This document shows positions 50,586 to 59,854 of a stretch of 64,000 nt of DNA, piece after piece (within the stretch, counting starts at the first letter, position 1; each line of letters begins with the position of its first letter). The translations under genes were made by a program, and so were the position numbers. Source of the DNA: Anaerolineae bacterium (GTDB taxonomy: Bacteria; Chloroflexota; Anaerolineae; Aggregatilineales; Phototrophicaceae); the NCBI GenBank assembly GCA_020849765.1, contig JADLAY010000058.1, forward strand, positions 1 through 64,000. The letters run 5' to 3'. Under the pieces are notes generated by a model. That model had not been told where the DNA came from. It made no database searches and worked only from the letters and a program-made list of their open reading frames with translations.

Positions 50586-51269
50586 TCACGCGGGCGATTT
50601 CGCCGTCGCCAGCAGTGCTGAGGCGCGCTCCGCCAGGTACAGGCGCAGGGCGATCAAAAACACCCAGACCATCACGCCGCCGATCAGCATCCACTCGAAG
50701 ATCGTCACGTTCCAGACGGCGACGCGGTCGGTTGGCGCGGCCAGTGCATCGCCTGTCAACCCGCTGATGCTGTTGAGGAAGGCGATGAAGCTGAGCACTG
50801 TGATGATGCCGGGGATGATCAGCCACAGCGGGAAGGGTGGCGGGCGCACGAACAGGATGTAGAGCGAAAACAGCCCGACCATGATCCAGCCGGTGTTGAA
50901 GAAAGTCAGCGCGACCTGCGTGTGCGCGGCCAGGTTGTTCATCGGGAAGACGCCGACCAGCACGCCGGAGACGCCGGATACCACCCCGAACAAGGCGAAC
51001 AAGTAGCGGAACCAGCCCTTGAGCAGCGTCGCCAGCCCGACCAGGAAGATGACGAGAAAGACGCCGCCAACAATCAGACCGGTGTTGAAGACGGCGGCTG
51101 CCGGGGATACGCCGACCTCACCCAACTCCGAGACGAAGTGATTGAGCGGCGAATACGCCTGCCCCTGCTTGCCGACGTAAGCCAGGGCCGTGATGACAGA
51201 GGCGACCGTAATGATGATCGAACCGAGGAATCCCGCAATATAGGTCAGTCGATAACGATCGAGTTTCAT
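50586..51269 (-). CDS. DUF998 family membrane protein
   Basis: This 227-residue protein has six to seven hydrophobic helices in the DUF998 arrangement: YIAGFLGSIIITVASVITAL, SPLNHFVSELGEVGVSPAA (the conserved loop), TGLIVGGVFLVIFLVGLATL, LFALFGVVSGVSGVLVGVFP, then NNLAAHTQVALTFF. The SELGE and FPMNN-H motifs are the family hallmarks. The function is unknown. A terminator hairpin follows its stop, and it is probably transcribed alone. Confidence 0.87.
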   Translation of the reverse strand: MKLDRYRLTYIAGFLGSIIITVASVITALAYVGKQGQAYSPLNHFVSELGEVGVSPAAAVFNTGLIVGGVFLVIFLVGLATLLKGWFRYLFALFGVVSGVSGVLVGVFPMNNLAAHTQVALTFFNTGWIMVGLFSLYILFVRPPPFPLWLIIPGIITVLSFIAFLNSISGLTGDALAAPTDRVAVWNVTIFEWMLIGGVMVWVFLIALRLYLAERASALLATAKSPA

Positions 51270-51382
51270 TTTTCTTGCTCGTTTCGAAATATGTGCTTCC
51301 CTGACGAATCATTATGGGAAGAAACCGTCTGTACGGGTAATCGCCTCATGATCGACTTATGAATACGGACATAGAATCGAAA

Positions 51383-51410
51383 CGGGCGGGAGCTTCACAC
51401 AACCCGCCCG
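51383..51410 (-). terminator. Intrinsic terminator after the SH3b protein gene
   Basis: CGGGCGGG (51383-51390) and CCCGCCCG (51403-51410) form a strong 8-bp GC stem with a 12-base loop. On the minus strand it lies 26 bases past the stop codon and is followed by TTTCG. It is a good candidate. Confidence 0.7.
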
Positions 51411-51435
51411 CATGAAATGCAGCAGCCGCGTACGG

Positions 51436-52893
51436 TTACGGCAAATCCGGCTCCAGCCAGTACTCCGTTCCCTGCCCTTCGACCGTCCAGCCGATCAAAC
51501 CGTCGTACAAGACCAGCCACCAGCGTAGGCCGTCGCCGTAAGCCGGGCCATCCACCACCACGAATTCCGCACCGCCGGGGATCTGGCCGATGCGGTTGCC
51601 GTCGGTGCTCGGCTCATCACGTACGTTGTTGGGGTCGCCAGGAACGACGCGTGCGCGGTCGCCGGGCGTCAGGCGCGCCGGCAGATCGTCGCCGCCGGAC
51701 CAGAGCGCGCTCGGCGCGACGCCCACCTGCGACGAATAACAGTCCCAGGAGTCCGTGACGGTGAGGAAGGTCGACGAAGACGACAGGGTATCCATCCACG
51801 ATCCTTCGGCGGCTTCGACGCCCCATTCGCGCTGGATGCTGGGATTGCTCAATGGGCGCAGATAGGGTTCGAAATCCTCGATCACCAACGTGCCCTGGCT
51901 ATCCGCCTGCAAGCGCCAGCGATTGACGATCTCGACGGTCAGATTGCCCTCATCGTCGTAATCGCTGTTGTCGATCTCGATCTGCGACAGTCCGATGATT
52001 TCGTTCGGTTGTAAGCCGCTGACGTAGATGACGGGTGTCGTCTGTTCGCAGGCGGGCGTCATCACGGGAGACTCCGGTTGGTTCAGGTGATAGGCCAGGC
52101 GGCGCAGTTCGCCCTCGGCTTCCAGTTCGACGGTCCACGTGCCCGTCGCCAGACCGGGATAGGCCGGAAGATCGACCGTGACGTAGCTGACCGGCGAGTC
52201 GGTCTCGTGCCACGAGTACGCCAGCTTTTCGTCGAAGACGCGCGCATCCGGGTCGCGCAGCGTCACGTTCACGGTTGTTCCGGGCGGGTAAACGCTCAGC
52301 ACGAAATCGTACAGGTCGCCGATCGTCGCCTCGCCGTCGTAGGGTGGTAATCCCTCGCCGCCGCCGCCCAGGCCGAAGAAGGACAACTGCGCCAGAGCAT
52401 CGACCACCAGATCCGGCGCGACCTCGGTCAGTACGACGCGAGCAGGCGTGTAGGCCGGGGCGCCGCTTGCCTGCCCGGTGACCGGCTCGATCAAGTAGTC
52501 ATTGTCGCGTGTCTCCGGCACCCACAGGTTGACGAAGCCGTCGCTGGATTGTACGCGCCACAGGTTGACGCCATCGGTGCAGACCGGGCCTTCAGTCACG
52601 AACACGACCGGATCGCTGCCGAAATCGTAACGCCAGCCAGGATCGTCGACGGTCAGGGCGATGGCGTAATACTCGTGGACGGCATCCGCGCTCAGGCCGA
52701 GATACCGATTGGCATACGGACTGCCCGTGAATTGTGCCATTCTGTCTTGATCGACTACACGCGCCAAACCGCCGACTTGCAAGCGTACCGTCGGCGCGTC
52801 TGGGCAGGGCGATTGCGCTTGCGCGGGCAGGGCAACCACAATGACGAGCAATAACGTGACGAGCAATAAGAACCAAACGGATGTCTTGTGCAT
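51436..52893 (-). CDS. Secreted protein with a C-terminal bacterial SH3 domain
   Basis: This 485-residue protein has a signal peptide (FLLLVTLLLVIVVALPAQAQ). The C-terminal 70 residues are an SH3b domain: LTPGDRARVVPGDPNNVRDE, TDGNRIGQIPGGAEFVVVDG, then WWLVLYDGLIGWTVEGQG. The N-terminal and middle parts are beta-rich (GDLYDFVLSVYPPGTTVNVTLR resembles a pre-peptidase or carbohydrate-binding sandwich) and unassigned. SH3b domains often bind cell-wall peptides or ligands. It lies downstream of the DUF4062 gene, 35 bases away, in the same direction. Confidence 0.82.
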   Translation of the reverse strand: MHKTSVWFLLLVTLLLVIVVALPAQAQSPCPDAPTVRLQVGGLARVVDQDRMAQFTGSPYANRYLGLSADAVHEYYAIALTVDDPGWRYDFGSDPVVFVTEGPVCTDGVNLWRVQSSDGFVNLWVPETRDNDYLIEPVTGQASGAPAYTPARVVLTEVAPDLVVDALAQLSFFGLGGGGEGLPPYDGEATIGDLYDFVLSVYPPGTTVNVTLRDPDARVFDEKLAYSWHETDSPVSYVTVDLPAYPGLATGTWTVELEAEGELRRLAYHLNQPESPVMTPACEQTTPVIYVSGLQPNEIIGLSQIEIDNSDYDDEGNLTVEIVNRWRLQADSQGTLVIEDFEPYLRPLSNPSIQREWGVEAAEGSWMDTLSSSSTFLTVTDSWDCYSSQVGVAPSALWSGGDDLPARLTPGDRARVVPGDPNNVRDEPSTDGNRIGQIPGGAEFVVVDGPAYGDGLRWWLVLYDGLIGWTVEGQGTEYWLEPDLP

Positions 52894-52928
52894 CGGATCT
52901 CCTCCTGGGCGTTTCTGATCCCTCTTGT

Positions 52929-54767
52929 TTAGCCTCCTGGCGTCGTGTCGACAGCGGGCGTCGACAGCCGGGCGTTGATCGCCTCAAGCTGCTGCCCGTA
53001 CAGATCGATCCACGTGCGGTTGTACTGCCTATTGACGTCGTTTTCGAGCAGCGCGATCGCCTGGGCGTAATCCTCGGCCGCGGTGCGCAGCGAGTCCGGG
53101 TTTCCGGCGTCGATGCTGATCAGTCGCAAGCCCGACCAGGCGCGGGCATGGGCGGCGAGCTGCCGCGTGCGCGCCTGTTTGCCCGCTTCGCTCGCCTCAT
53201 ACAGGTCGATCACCGTCGTCAGAGGTTCAAGCGCATCGTCCCAGTGATCGCCGCCGACCAGCGACAGGAACAGATAGACCTGTGCCTTGCCGAACGGCAC
53301 TTTCATGTCGAGGTCGGCGGTGGCGGGTGCCTCGGTCGATGCGGCAGCCGCGTCATAGCAGGTCAGCGCTTGCAGGGCGAGCAGCTGCGGCACATCCGAG
53401 ATGGCCGATTCGCAGCTCGTGTCTTCGTCCAACGTGAGGCTCGCGTCGTAGATGATGCGTGACGACTGCGCGGCCTGGCTCGCCAGCCCGTAGAGCGCCG
53501 AGCCGCGACCGATCAAGCCGCGCCCGGCGCCGGGATGCGCATCGAGCGCCGAGCCGAAGAAATCCAGCGCCGCCTCGAAATCCGTAGCGCGCGCGGCGGC
53601 ATTGCCCGCGTAGAGATAGAGCACGTAGGGATCTTCCGCCTGTTCCGCCGCGCTGCTGAAGACATCACGCGCATCGTCGAAGCGCCCGGTGAAATAGAGC
53701 GCCAGACCGCTCAGCAGCGCGCGAATGGTCGTGATCTCCGCCGGGAACGCCTCCGGCTGCGCGTCCATCCCGCGCAGGATTTCGACGTCCGCCAGCCGGT
53801 TGACTCCGGCGATATCCGGCGAGAAAGCGGCGAACGGCGCGCTCACGTACAGTTCCGGCGTGAACACGTCGTAGATGTCACCGCTCTGGACGATGCCGTA
53901 GACGACGATATCCGCATTGAAGGCGCTGGCAAGCTGGGCCGCCTGGGCGCTGCGCATGGTTTCGTCGGCGTTGGCGATGTGCCAGACGCCATCGTCACGC
54001 CAGCCGCGCAGATTGTCGATGATGGGCAGTTGATCGAGCGAGGCATAGACCAGATCGCTGACGTCGTCGGCGGTCTGTGAGGTGACGATGCTGCCGTCCG
54101 GCTGCTGCTCGGCGAACCCGGCGACCACGACGTTGAAATCGGCGGCGGGCAGTGGCACGGGCGTCGCCGTCGGCGGCACCAGGCCGAACGCATCCAGCAG
54201 GCTGGTGCGCACGTCCGGCGCCAACAGCAGGCCGAGCGCAATCACCGCCAGCAGCGCCGTCACGCCGACCATCATGCGCACGAGGAAATCGCGCTGGCGC
54301 TGGCGATCGTCCAGCTTGGCCAGGTCGGACGTGACCTGCGCCGCCAGGTCTCCCGGCGTCGTGAACAGGCTGCGAACATCGCTCTTTTCGATCTTGGCTT
54401 TGAACGCGGCCAGCCGCGCCTGCGCCTCCGGGTCGCTCTCGACCTTGTCCTCGTCCCAGGCGTAGGCCGGGTCGATCATGTACATCAGGCGTGGTTTACG
54501 CAGGCGGACGGCGTCGTCATACTCCTGCTCGGTGACCGATTTATCCGCGCCTTCCGGCACGTAGCCATAGCGATGCGCGATCACGCCGACGAAATAATCC
54601 GCCCGGCGCACCTCATCGACGCTGACCTTGACCGCGCCGCCGGGTTGGCTGCCGAAATCCACCATGTCGATCGGCAGCATGCGCAGGCGGCGGATGGCGC
54701 GGTTGACGGCCTCGCGGTAATCCTGCAAGTCCTGTGAGGTGGAGCTGATGAATACGCTCTTTGCCAT
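52929..54767 (-). CDS. DUF4062 (TIR-like) protein with a membrane helix and TPR domain
   Basis: This 612-residue protein's N-terminal DUF4062 domain (about 1-115) starts VFISSTSQDLQDYREAVNRA and has PGGAVKVSVDEVRRADYFVG and HRYGYVPEG, a fold related to TIR/SEFIR and used in signalling. One membrane helix (about 167-187) is followed by a Pro/Thr linker, an alpha/beta domain with DIVVYGIVQSG (near 290), and TPR-like helices in the C-terminal half. It is therefore likely anchored with the DUF4062 part in the cytoplasm. I do not know a partner; the SH3b protein gene follows at 35 bases. Confidence 0.85.
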   Translation of the reverse strand: MAKSVFISSTSQDLQDYREAVNRAIRRLRMLPIDMVDFGSQPGGAVKVSVDEVRRADYFVGVIAHRYGYVPEGADKSVTEQEYDDAVRLRKPRLMYMIDPAYAWDEDKVESDPEAQARLAAFKAKIEKSDVRSLFTTPGDLAAQVTSDLAKLDDRQRQRDFLVRMMVGVTALLAVIALGLLLAPDVRTSLLDAFGLVPPTATPVPLPAADFNVVVAGFAEQQPDGSIVTSQTADDVSDLVYASLDQLPIIDNLRGWRDDGVWHIANADETMRSAQAAQLASAFNADIVVYGIVQSGDIYDVFTPELYVSAPFAAFSPDIAGVNRLADVEILRGMDAQPEAFPAEITTIRALLSGLALYFTGRFDDARDVFSSAAEQAEDPYVLYLYAGNAAARATDFEAALDFFGSALDAHPGAGRGLIGRGSALYGLASQAAQSSRIIYDASLTLDEDTSCESAISDVPQLLALQALTCYDAAAASTEAPATADLDMKVPFGKAQVYLFLSLVGGDHWDDALEPLTTVIDLYEASEAGKQARTRQLAAHARAWSGLRLISIDAGNPDSLRTAAEDYAQAIALLENDVNRQYNRTWIDLYGQQLEAINARLSTPAVDTTPGG

Positions 54768-55051
54768 GCGTCTCTCAAAGAATTACTTGTTCACCGGCAG
54801 AGGGTATTTTCAACTATACCCTGATTCTTGTGCCCTCTGGAATCGGCTTGTCGTGTTGTCATATTGCCCAGCGCAAGGCTGCCATTTTGTGGCGATTTCT
54901 ACCGCGTCGATCTCTTTAATAATCCACCAAAATTGCGTTAAACTCTGTCGCACTCGATTGCCGCGCTACGGATGGCGGGGCATACTTCTCTGCTTGGTGT
55001 TTCCTTGGTGCAAACACATTACCCGCTCAGTGAATCTCCGGAGGATTACGC
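54768..55051. other. 284-base gap upstream of the CUT1 importer
   Basis: The gap lies between divergent genes (DUF4062 on minus, CUT1 importer on plus), so it must contain both promoters. TTGCGT followed by TAAACT occurs near 54935-54950 but no full sigma70 pair was convincing. GGAGG lies before the importer ATG. No repeats or RNA genes were seen. Confidence 0.5.
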
Positions 55052-56326
55052 ATGAAGAAGCGCTCGTTGGGTTTGCTTCTGGCGCTGTTTCTGTTGACCA
55101 TCGCGGTCACGGGTGTATCGGCGCAGGACGCGGTAACGGTCGAGATTTATTTCCCCATCGCAGTCGACAGCCCGATTACCGAAATTCTGAATGGTTACGC
55201 TGAAGCCTACATGGCAGAGAATCCGAACGTTAACATCGTCTGGTCGTTCGAAGGCGGCTACCCGGATGTCAAGACCCGCCTGCTGACGGTGGCTGAAGGC
55301 GGCGGTGAAGTGCCCGCACTCGCCATCATGCTGGCGACCGACATCTACGACCTGCGCAACGCCGAGGTCATCCAGCCGCTGGATAGCTATGCATCCGAGG
55401 ATTACCTGGCGGACTTCACCGATACATGGCTTTCGAACAGCTACTACGATTACGACGGCGACGGCACGCAGGAACTGTACGGCATTCCGTTCCAGCGTTC
55501 GACCGTCCTCCTCTATTACAACGCCGACCTGCTGGCCGAACAGGGCCTGGAAGCGCCGAGCGATTGGGAATCGCTGGCGACGACCGCCGAGGCGCTGACG
55601 TCCGACTCGCGCGAAGGCATCCTGGTGCCGAATAGCTGGCCCTACTGGGTCTTCCAGCCATTCGCGGCGGGCGCGGGCCAGAACATCGTCTCCGATAGCG
55701 ACGTCGAGGTCTTCTTCAACAACGAGCCCGTCATCGACGCGCTGCAGTACTGGGTCGACCTGTACAGCGTCTATCACGCGACGCCCGAAGGCGTCCAGAG
55801 CAACTGGGGTGATGCCCCCGGCGCGCTGGTCGATGGCGCGGCGGCGATGATCGTCCACAGCAGCGGCTCGCTGCGCACCATCCTCGATAACGCGGACTTC
55901 ACCGTCGGCGTCATGGGCATCCCTGGCAAAGACGGCGGCCAGTACACCGTGACCGGTGGTGGCAACCTGTACATGACCGCCGGTATTGACGACGCGACTG
56001 CGCAGGCGGCCTGGGCCTTCGTCGAATGGCTGACGCAGCCGGAACGCACGGTCGACTGGAGCATCCAGACCGGCTACTACAACACGCGTGACAGCGGCTT
56101 CGACCTCGACGCCTGGAAAGAATATGCCAGCGCCAATCCGCAGGTCGACGAGGCGCGCTCCTCGCTCGATTTCGCGGCGCGCGAATTCTCCGTCCAGTCG
56201 CTTGGCGACGTGCGCGACGCTTTCCATGCCGACGTTCTGTCCGTGCTCAACGGCGAGATGGAACCGGCAGCCGCTATGGCGGACGCTCAGGAAAAGGCAG
56301 ATGCCATCCTGAGCATCTTCCAGTAG
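55052..56326 (+). CDS. CUT1 sugar ABC transporter substrate-binding protein (UgpB/MalE-like)
   Basis: This 424-residue binding protein has a signal peptide (LGLLLALFLLTIAVTGVSAQ) and no lipobox Cys. The mature part follows the family pattern: AEAYMAENPNVNIVWSF, AIMLATDIYDLRNAEVIQPL, LLYYNADLLAEQGLEAPSDW and the C-terminal NLYMTAGIDDATAQAAWAFVEWLTQP. It is the first gene of an importer operon with two permeases; GGAGG precedes its start, and a hairpin follows its stop. The family takes up oligosaccharides or glycerol-3-phosphate; the substrate here is unknown. Confidence 0.93.
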   Translation: MKKRSLGLLLALFLLTIAVTGVSAQDAVTVEIYFPIAVDSPITEILNGYAEAYMAENPNVNIVWSFEGGYPDVKTRLLTVAEGGGEVPALAIMLATDIYDLRNAEVIQPLDSYASEDYLADFTDTWLSNSYYDYDGDGTQELYGIPFQRSTVLLYYNADLLAEQGLEAPSDWESLATTAEALTSDSREGILVPNSWPYWVFQPFAAGAGQNIVSDSDVEVFFNNEPVIDALQYWVDLYSVYHATPEGVQSNWGDAPGALVDGAAAMIVHSSGSLRTILDNADFTVGVMGIPGKDGGQYTVTGGGNLYMTAGIDDATAQAAWAFVEWLTQPERTVDWSIQTGYYNTRDSGFDLDAWKEYASANPQVDEARSSLDFAAREFSVQSLGDVRDAFHADVLSVLNGEMEPAAAMADAQEKADAILSIFQ

Positions 56327-56335
56327 GAATCCTTG

Positions 56336-56361
56336 TGGGGCGTCCGCCATCGGGCGCCCCA
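56336..56361 (+). promoter_or_regulatory. Intercistronic hairpin after the CUT1 binding-protein gene
   Basis: TGGGGCGTCCG (56336-56346) pairs with CGGGCGCCCCA (56351-56361), 11 bp including one GU, with loop CCAT. It sits between the binding-protein stop and the first permease start. Such hairpins often protect the 5' mRNA or reduce downstream read-through, giving excess binding protein over permease. Confidence 0.6.
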
Positions 56362-56395
56362 TGCTCCTCCTCGCGACCTATGCGCCGGAGATGAC

Positions 56396-57382
56396 ATGAC
56401 GACCGCTGCTGGTACTCATCCGCTCAACAGACGCAAGAAGATCAACTTACTGCCTTATCTGCTGATCCTGCCGACGTTTGTTTTTATCGCCTTATTCACG
56501 ATCTACCCCACCTTCAGCGTGCTGCAATCGAGCCAGGAATACTATCATCCCAACCGGCCCAACCGGACGCAGGAGACCGACCTCAATCTGCCCGGCATCG
56601 AAGAGGCGAGCCGTAGCATCCGCGGGCCGCACGATGTCGGCCTGGCCTACTTCCGCGCCATGCTCGACCCGTCGTCGCCAGAGGGCGAAGTCTTCTTCCA
56701 GGTGATGGGCAATACCATCATCTACACCGTCATCACGGTGCCGGTGACGATGCTGCTGGCCTTCGTCTTCGCCGTCATGGTCAACCGCTCGCTGCGCTGG
56801 ATCGGGCTGGCGCGCGTTGCCTTCTTTTACCCGACGATGCTGCCCCTGGTCAGCGCCGCCACCATCTGGCTCTTCTTCTTCACGCCGGATTACGGGCTGT
56901 GGAACGTCGCCCTCAAGGCGCTCGGCTACAGCGGGCCGCAGAACTGGATCATCAACCGCAGCCTCGGCCTGTGGGCGCTCATGATCGTCTCGATCTGGAA
57001 GAACGCCGGTTATCTTATGATCTTCTACCTGGCGGGGCTGCAAGGGCTGCCGCAGGACGTGTACGAGGCGGCGGATCTCGACGGTGCGGGCTGGCTGACC
57101 AAGATGTTCCGTATCACGCTGCCGCTGCTGCGCCGGACGACTCTGTTCGTCAGCGTCATCGCCATCATCACCTCGTTCCAGAACGTCGATCACGCCTTCG
57201 TGCTGACCAACGAACTCGTCACCGGCGAGGCGGATCTGCTGCTCTACGAGATCTACAAGCAGCGCTTTGTCCTCGGCAACTACGGTTTCGCCAATGCGCT
57301 GACCGTTGTCATGATCGTGGTGCTGCTCGTCTTCACCATGACGAATTTCTACCTCTCCGAACGGCGATCCGATGAACAATAG
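56396..57382 (+). CDS. CUT1 sugar ABC transporter permease (UgpA/MalF-like)
   Basis: This 328-residue permease has six helices, an N-terminal segment with KINLLPYLLILPTFVFIALF, and the EAA coupling loop YEAADLDGAGWLTKMFRITLP near the C-terminus. A non-typical 80-residue insertion between helix 1 and 2 (QEYYHPNRPNRTQETDLN onward) projects outside. I start it at ATG 56396, with CGGAG eight bases upstream. It overlaps the second permease by 11 bases. Confidence 0.92.
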   Translation: MTTAAGTHPLNRRKKINLLPYLLILPTFVFIALFTIYPTFSVLQSSQEYYHPNRPNRTQETDLNLPGIEEASRSIRGPHDVGLAYFRAMLDPSSPEGEVFFQVMGNTIIYTVITVPVTMLLAFVFAVMVNRSLRWIGLARVAFFYPTMLPLVSAATIWLFFFTPDYGLWNVALKALGYSGPQNWIINRSLGLWALMIVSIWKNAGYLMIFYLAGLQGLPQDVYEAADLDGAGWLTKMFRITLPLLRRTTLFVSVIAIITSFQNVDHAFVLTNELVTGEADLLLYEIYKQRFVLGNYGFANALTVVMIVVLLVFTMTNFYLSERRSDEQ

Positions 57383-58283
57383 CGTCACCACCGCCACGAG
57401 CGCGAGCCGAACGGCACAGCTGTCCTGGAGCCGGGCGCGCTGGGGCATCTGGTTCGTCAACGGCCTGACGATTCTGCTGGCGATCATGTGGGCCGTGCCG
57501 ATCATCTGGACGATCATCGTCTCGTTCCGCCCGCCGTCCGACCCATTGGGGCAGAACGACGTCTGGTTCAGCAAGGATGGCGTCACGCTGGAAAGCTACC
57601 AGCGCGCCGTCGACCTGGCGCCGTTCTTCCCGCACGTCGAAGACGGCCGATTGAGCCGTTCCTATTACGGCAACACGCTCGAATATGTCCTCATGACGCT
57701 GGCCGTCCAGCTCGTCACCGTGACGCTGGCGGCGTTTGCCTTCGTTCAGTATCAGTTTCCCGGCAAGCGGCTGCTCTTCTACCTGATTCTGATCCAGTTG
57801 ATGATCCCGACCGCGATCCTGCTCGTGCCCAACTTCACCATCATCAGCCAGCTTGGGCTGTACGATACGACGCTCGCCATCGCCATCCCCTATTTCGGCT
57901 CGGCCTTCGGTACCTTCCTCATGCGCCAGGCCTTCCTGGAAGTGCCGCGTGAACTGGTCGAATCGGCGGAGATCGACGGCGCGCGCTGGTACCAACTGCT
58001 GTGGAATATCTATCTGCCGCCGACGCGCGCGACCCTGGTCGCCTTCGGCATGGTCAGCGTCAGCTTCCACTGGAATTCGTTACTGTGGCCGCTCGTCGTC
58101 ACCAGCGATCAATCGCGCCCGCTGACGATGGGCCTGCTCCGCTTCACGCAGTTGACCGACATCGGCGCGCAGTGGAGCCTGATCATGGCGGCGACCCTGA
58201 TCATCGTCGCGCCGCTCTTCATCCTGTTCCTGGTCTTTCAGCGCCAGTTCATCCAGAGCTTCATCAACAGCGGCTTCAAGTAG
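57372..58283 (+). CDS. CUT1 sugar ABC transporter permease (UgpE/MalG-like)
   Basis: This 303-residue permease has six helices, with FVNGLTILLAIMWAVPIIW in helix 1 and the EAA motif VESAEIDGARWYQLLWNIYLP. It forms the channel with the upstream permease. No ATP-binding gene follows, so the importer must use an MsmK/UgpC-like ATPase encoded elsewhere. Its end overlaps the convergent gene at 58276 by eight bases. Confidence 0.92.
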   Translation: MNNSVTTATSASRTAQLSWSRARWGIWFVNGLTILLAIMWAVPIIWTIIVSFRPPSDPLGQNDVWFSKDGVTLESYQRAVDLAPFFPHVEDGRLSRSYYGNTLEYVLMTLAVQLVTVTLAAFAFVQYQFPGKRLLFYLILIQLMIPTAILLVPNFTIISQLGLYDTTLAIAIPYFGSAFGTFLMRQAFLEVPRELVESAEIDGARWYQLLWNIYLPPTRATLVAFGMVSVSFHWNSLLWPLVVTSDQSRPLTMGLLRFTQLTDIGAQWSLIMAATLIIVAPLFILFLVFQRQFIQSFINSGFK

Positions 58284-59160
58284 CCGCTGCCTCGCGTGGG
58301 TGCGCATAGCGGAACAAGAGCACGACCGAGACGACCGCCATCACGGCAAAGGCGCTGACGTAGACCGCGTTGACCGGGCGTCCGGCGAAGCTGTTCCACA
58401 CATTCGCCAGCGCGACCAGCAGGCCGTAGACGAGCAGCGTCACCAGCGTGATGCCCGCCCGCGCACGATTGGCCGCGCTGTAGGCGCTCGCCGCCGCCAG
58501 CGTCAGCAGCATGGTGCCGATCAGGCGGCTCGTCAGCAGGTCGCCCGGCCACGGCCACATCGCCGTGATCGGCCCCGTGTCCGCGATCATGAGCGCCGCG
58601 CCCCACACAAGCGTGATCAGCGCGACGATCCACAGCCACGTCCGCACAATGGGCGAGGTGGGCTGCCGATCCGCCGCGGTCTCGGCCTGAAGGATCGGCT
58701 GGCGGTAGAGGAACCAGAGCGATAGCAGCGTCAAACCGGCGACGACGATGAAAAACGAGTAGGTGAGCGGGGCACTGAAGTCGAAGCGATCCATGTGGAA
58801 GGCCAGGATCGCCAGGGCCAGCGGCAGCAGGTAGACGACGATCATGATCAGCGCCAGCCGGATGCGTCCGTAGACCGGTTGCTCCAGCGCGGCGACGCAA
58901 ACCGGCGCGAAGGCGATGGCCGCCGCACCCAGCATCCGGCTCGCCAGCGGCGGCAGATCCCAGGAGAAGCTGCGCGGGTCGTCCGCCCACCAGCCGGTCG
59001 CGCCGATGATGCCGCCGACCAGCACGGTGATCAGCACCAGCAGCAGGGTGCGCTGTGACCAGCCGAGCGGTTCGCGCCGCCGCACCCAACGCAGGTAACT
59101 CAGGCTGACGCCCACGATCAGCGCCACAAGACCGACGAATTGCACCAGGATATCGGGCAT
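58276..59160 (-). CDS. Uncharacterised integral membrane protein
   Basis: This 294-residue protein has about eight hydrophobic helices: FVGLVALIVGVSLSY, LLLVLITVLVGGIIGATGWW, LGAAAIAFAPVCVAAL, LALIMIVVYLLPLALAILAF, FFIVVAGLTLLSLWFL, WLWIVALITLVWGAALMI, TMLLTLAAASAYSA and VSAFAVMAVVSVVLLF. I recognise no family or motif. It converges with the CUT1 permease gene and overlaps its end. The base composition matches the neighbours. Confidence 0.68.
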   Translation of the reverse strand: MPDILVQFVGLVALIVGVSLSYLRWVRRREPLGWSQRTLLLVLITVLVGGIIGATGWWADDPRSFSWDLPPLASRMLGAAAIAFAPVCVAALEQPVYGRIRLALIMIVVYLLPLALAILAFHMDRFDFSAPLTYSFFIVVAGLTLLSLWFLYRQPILQAETAADRQPTSPIVRTWLWIVALITLVWGAALMIADTGPITAMWPWPGDLLTSRLIGTMLLTLAAASAYSAANRARAGITLVTLLVYGLLVALANVWNSFAGRPVNAVYVSAFAVMAVVSVVLLFRYAHPREAAAT

Positions 59161-59198
59161 AGGAACTCACTCTCGCTTGGCTACGGCGCGCTTCCAGT

Positions 59199-59765
59199 TT
59201 AGCCGTTTGCGTCGAGATCGCTCAACATGTCCAGCAATTTTGTCGTGGTATTCCAGTTACGGATGGTCATGGATTTGTAGACCGGTGATGCCATGATTCT
59301 GTTGAGTCGGCTCTTGGTGCGCAGCGCGCTGAGCCGTTGCGAGTAGATCACACCCACGCCCGGCCAGACGGCGTCGACGCCCTCGCGCGGGTTGAAGACC
59401 GGCATGGCTTCAGCCGCATCGACGTCCATCAGAAAGATCGCATCGCTGTGATAGAGGTCTGGTTGCTCGCCGAAACCTTCCGGTTTGTTGTCGACGACCG
59501 CCTGGAACTGGTCGCGCGTCAACACCAGCACTCGGATCAGCTCGTCGTCCAGTTTGAAATTCAGAGGCAGCGCTTCTTCAATCAGTGCTCGGATCTCAGC
59601 CGCGTCTTTGTCGGACTTCAGGATCACGTTGCCGCTGGCGATGTAGGTGGTGACGTTGGAAAAGCCCAGCGCTTCCAGGCATTTCCTCAAGTCCGCCATC
59701 GATACTTTATTCTTGCCGCCGACGTTGATGCCGCGCACCAGGATGACATAGGTGTTCATACGCAT
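59199..59765 (-). CDS. DUF1697 family protein
   Basis: This 188-residue protein matches DUF1697 in length and motifs: YVILVRGINVGGKNKVSMADL at the N-terminus, ALGFSNVTTYIASGNVILKS, and the C-terminal YSQRLSALRTKSRLNRIM. The family is common in bacteria and its role is unknown; a DNA/RNA-binding or ligand-binding ferredoxin-like fold is suspected. It is probably monocistronic. Confidence 0.92.
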   Translation of the reverse strand: MRMNTYVILVRGINVGGKNKVSMADLRKCLEALGFSNVTTYIASGNVILKSDKDAAEIRALIEEALPLNFKLDDELIRVLVLTRDQFQAVVDNKPEGFGEQPDLYHSDAIFLMDVDAAEAMPVFNPREGVDAVWPGVGVIYSQRLSALRTKSRLNRIMASPVYKSMTIRNWNTTTKLLDMLSDLDANG

Positions 59766-59854
59766 TAGTCTCGTTTACGCTACATGACGCGCGCGCTGCG
59801 AACTATGACAGCCTGAAAAATGGGGGCAGCTTCAGATTGCTCAATATATAGGCA

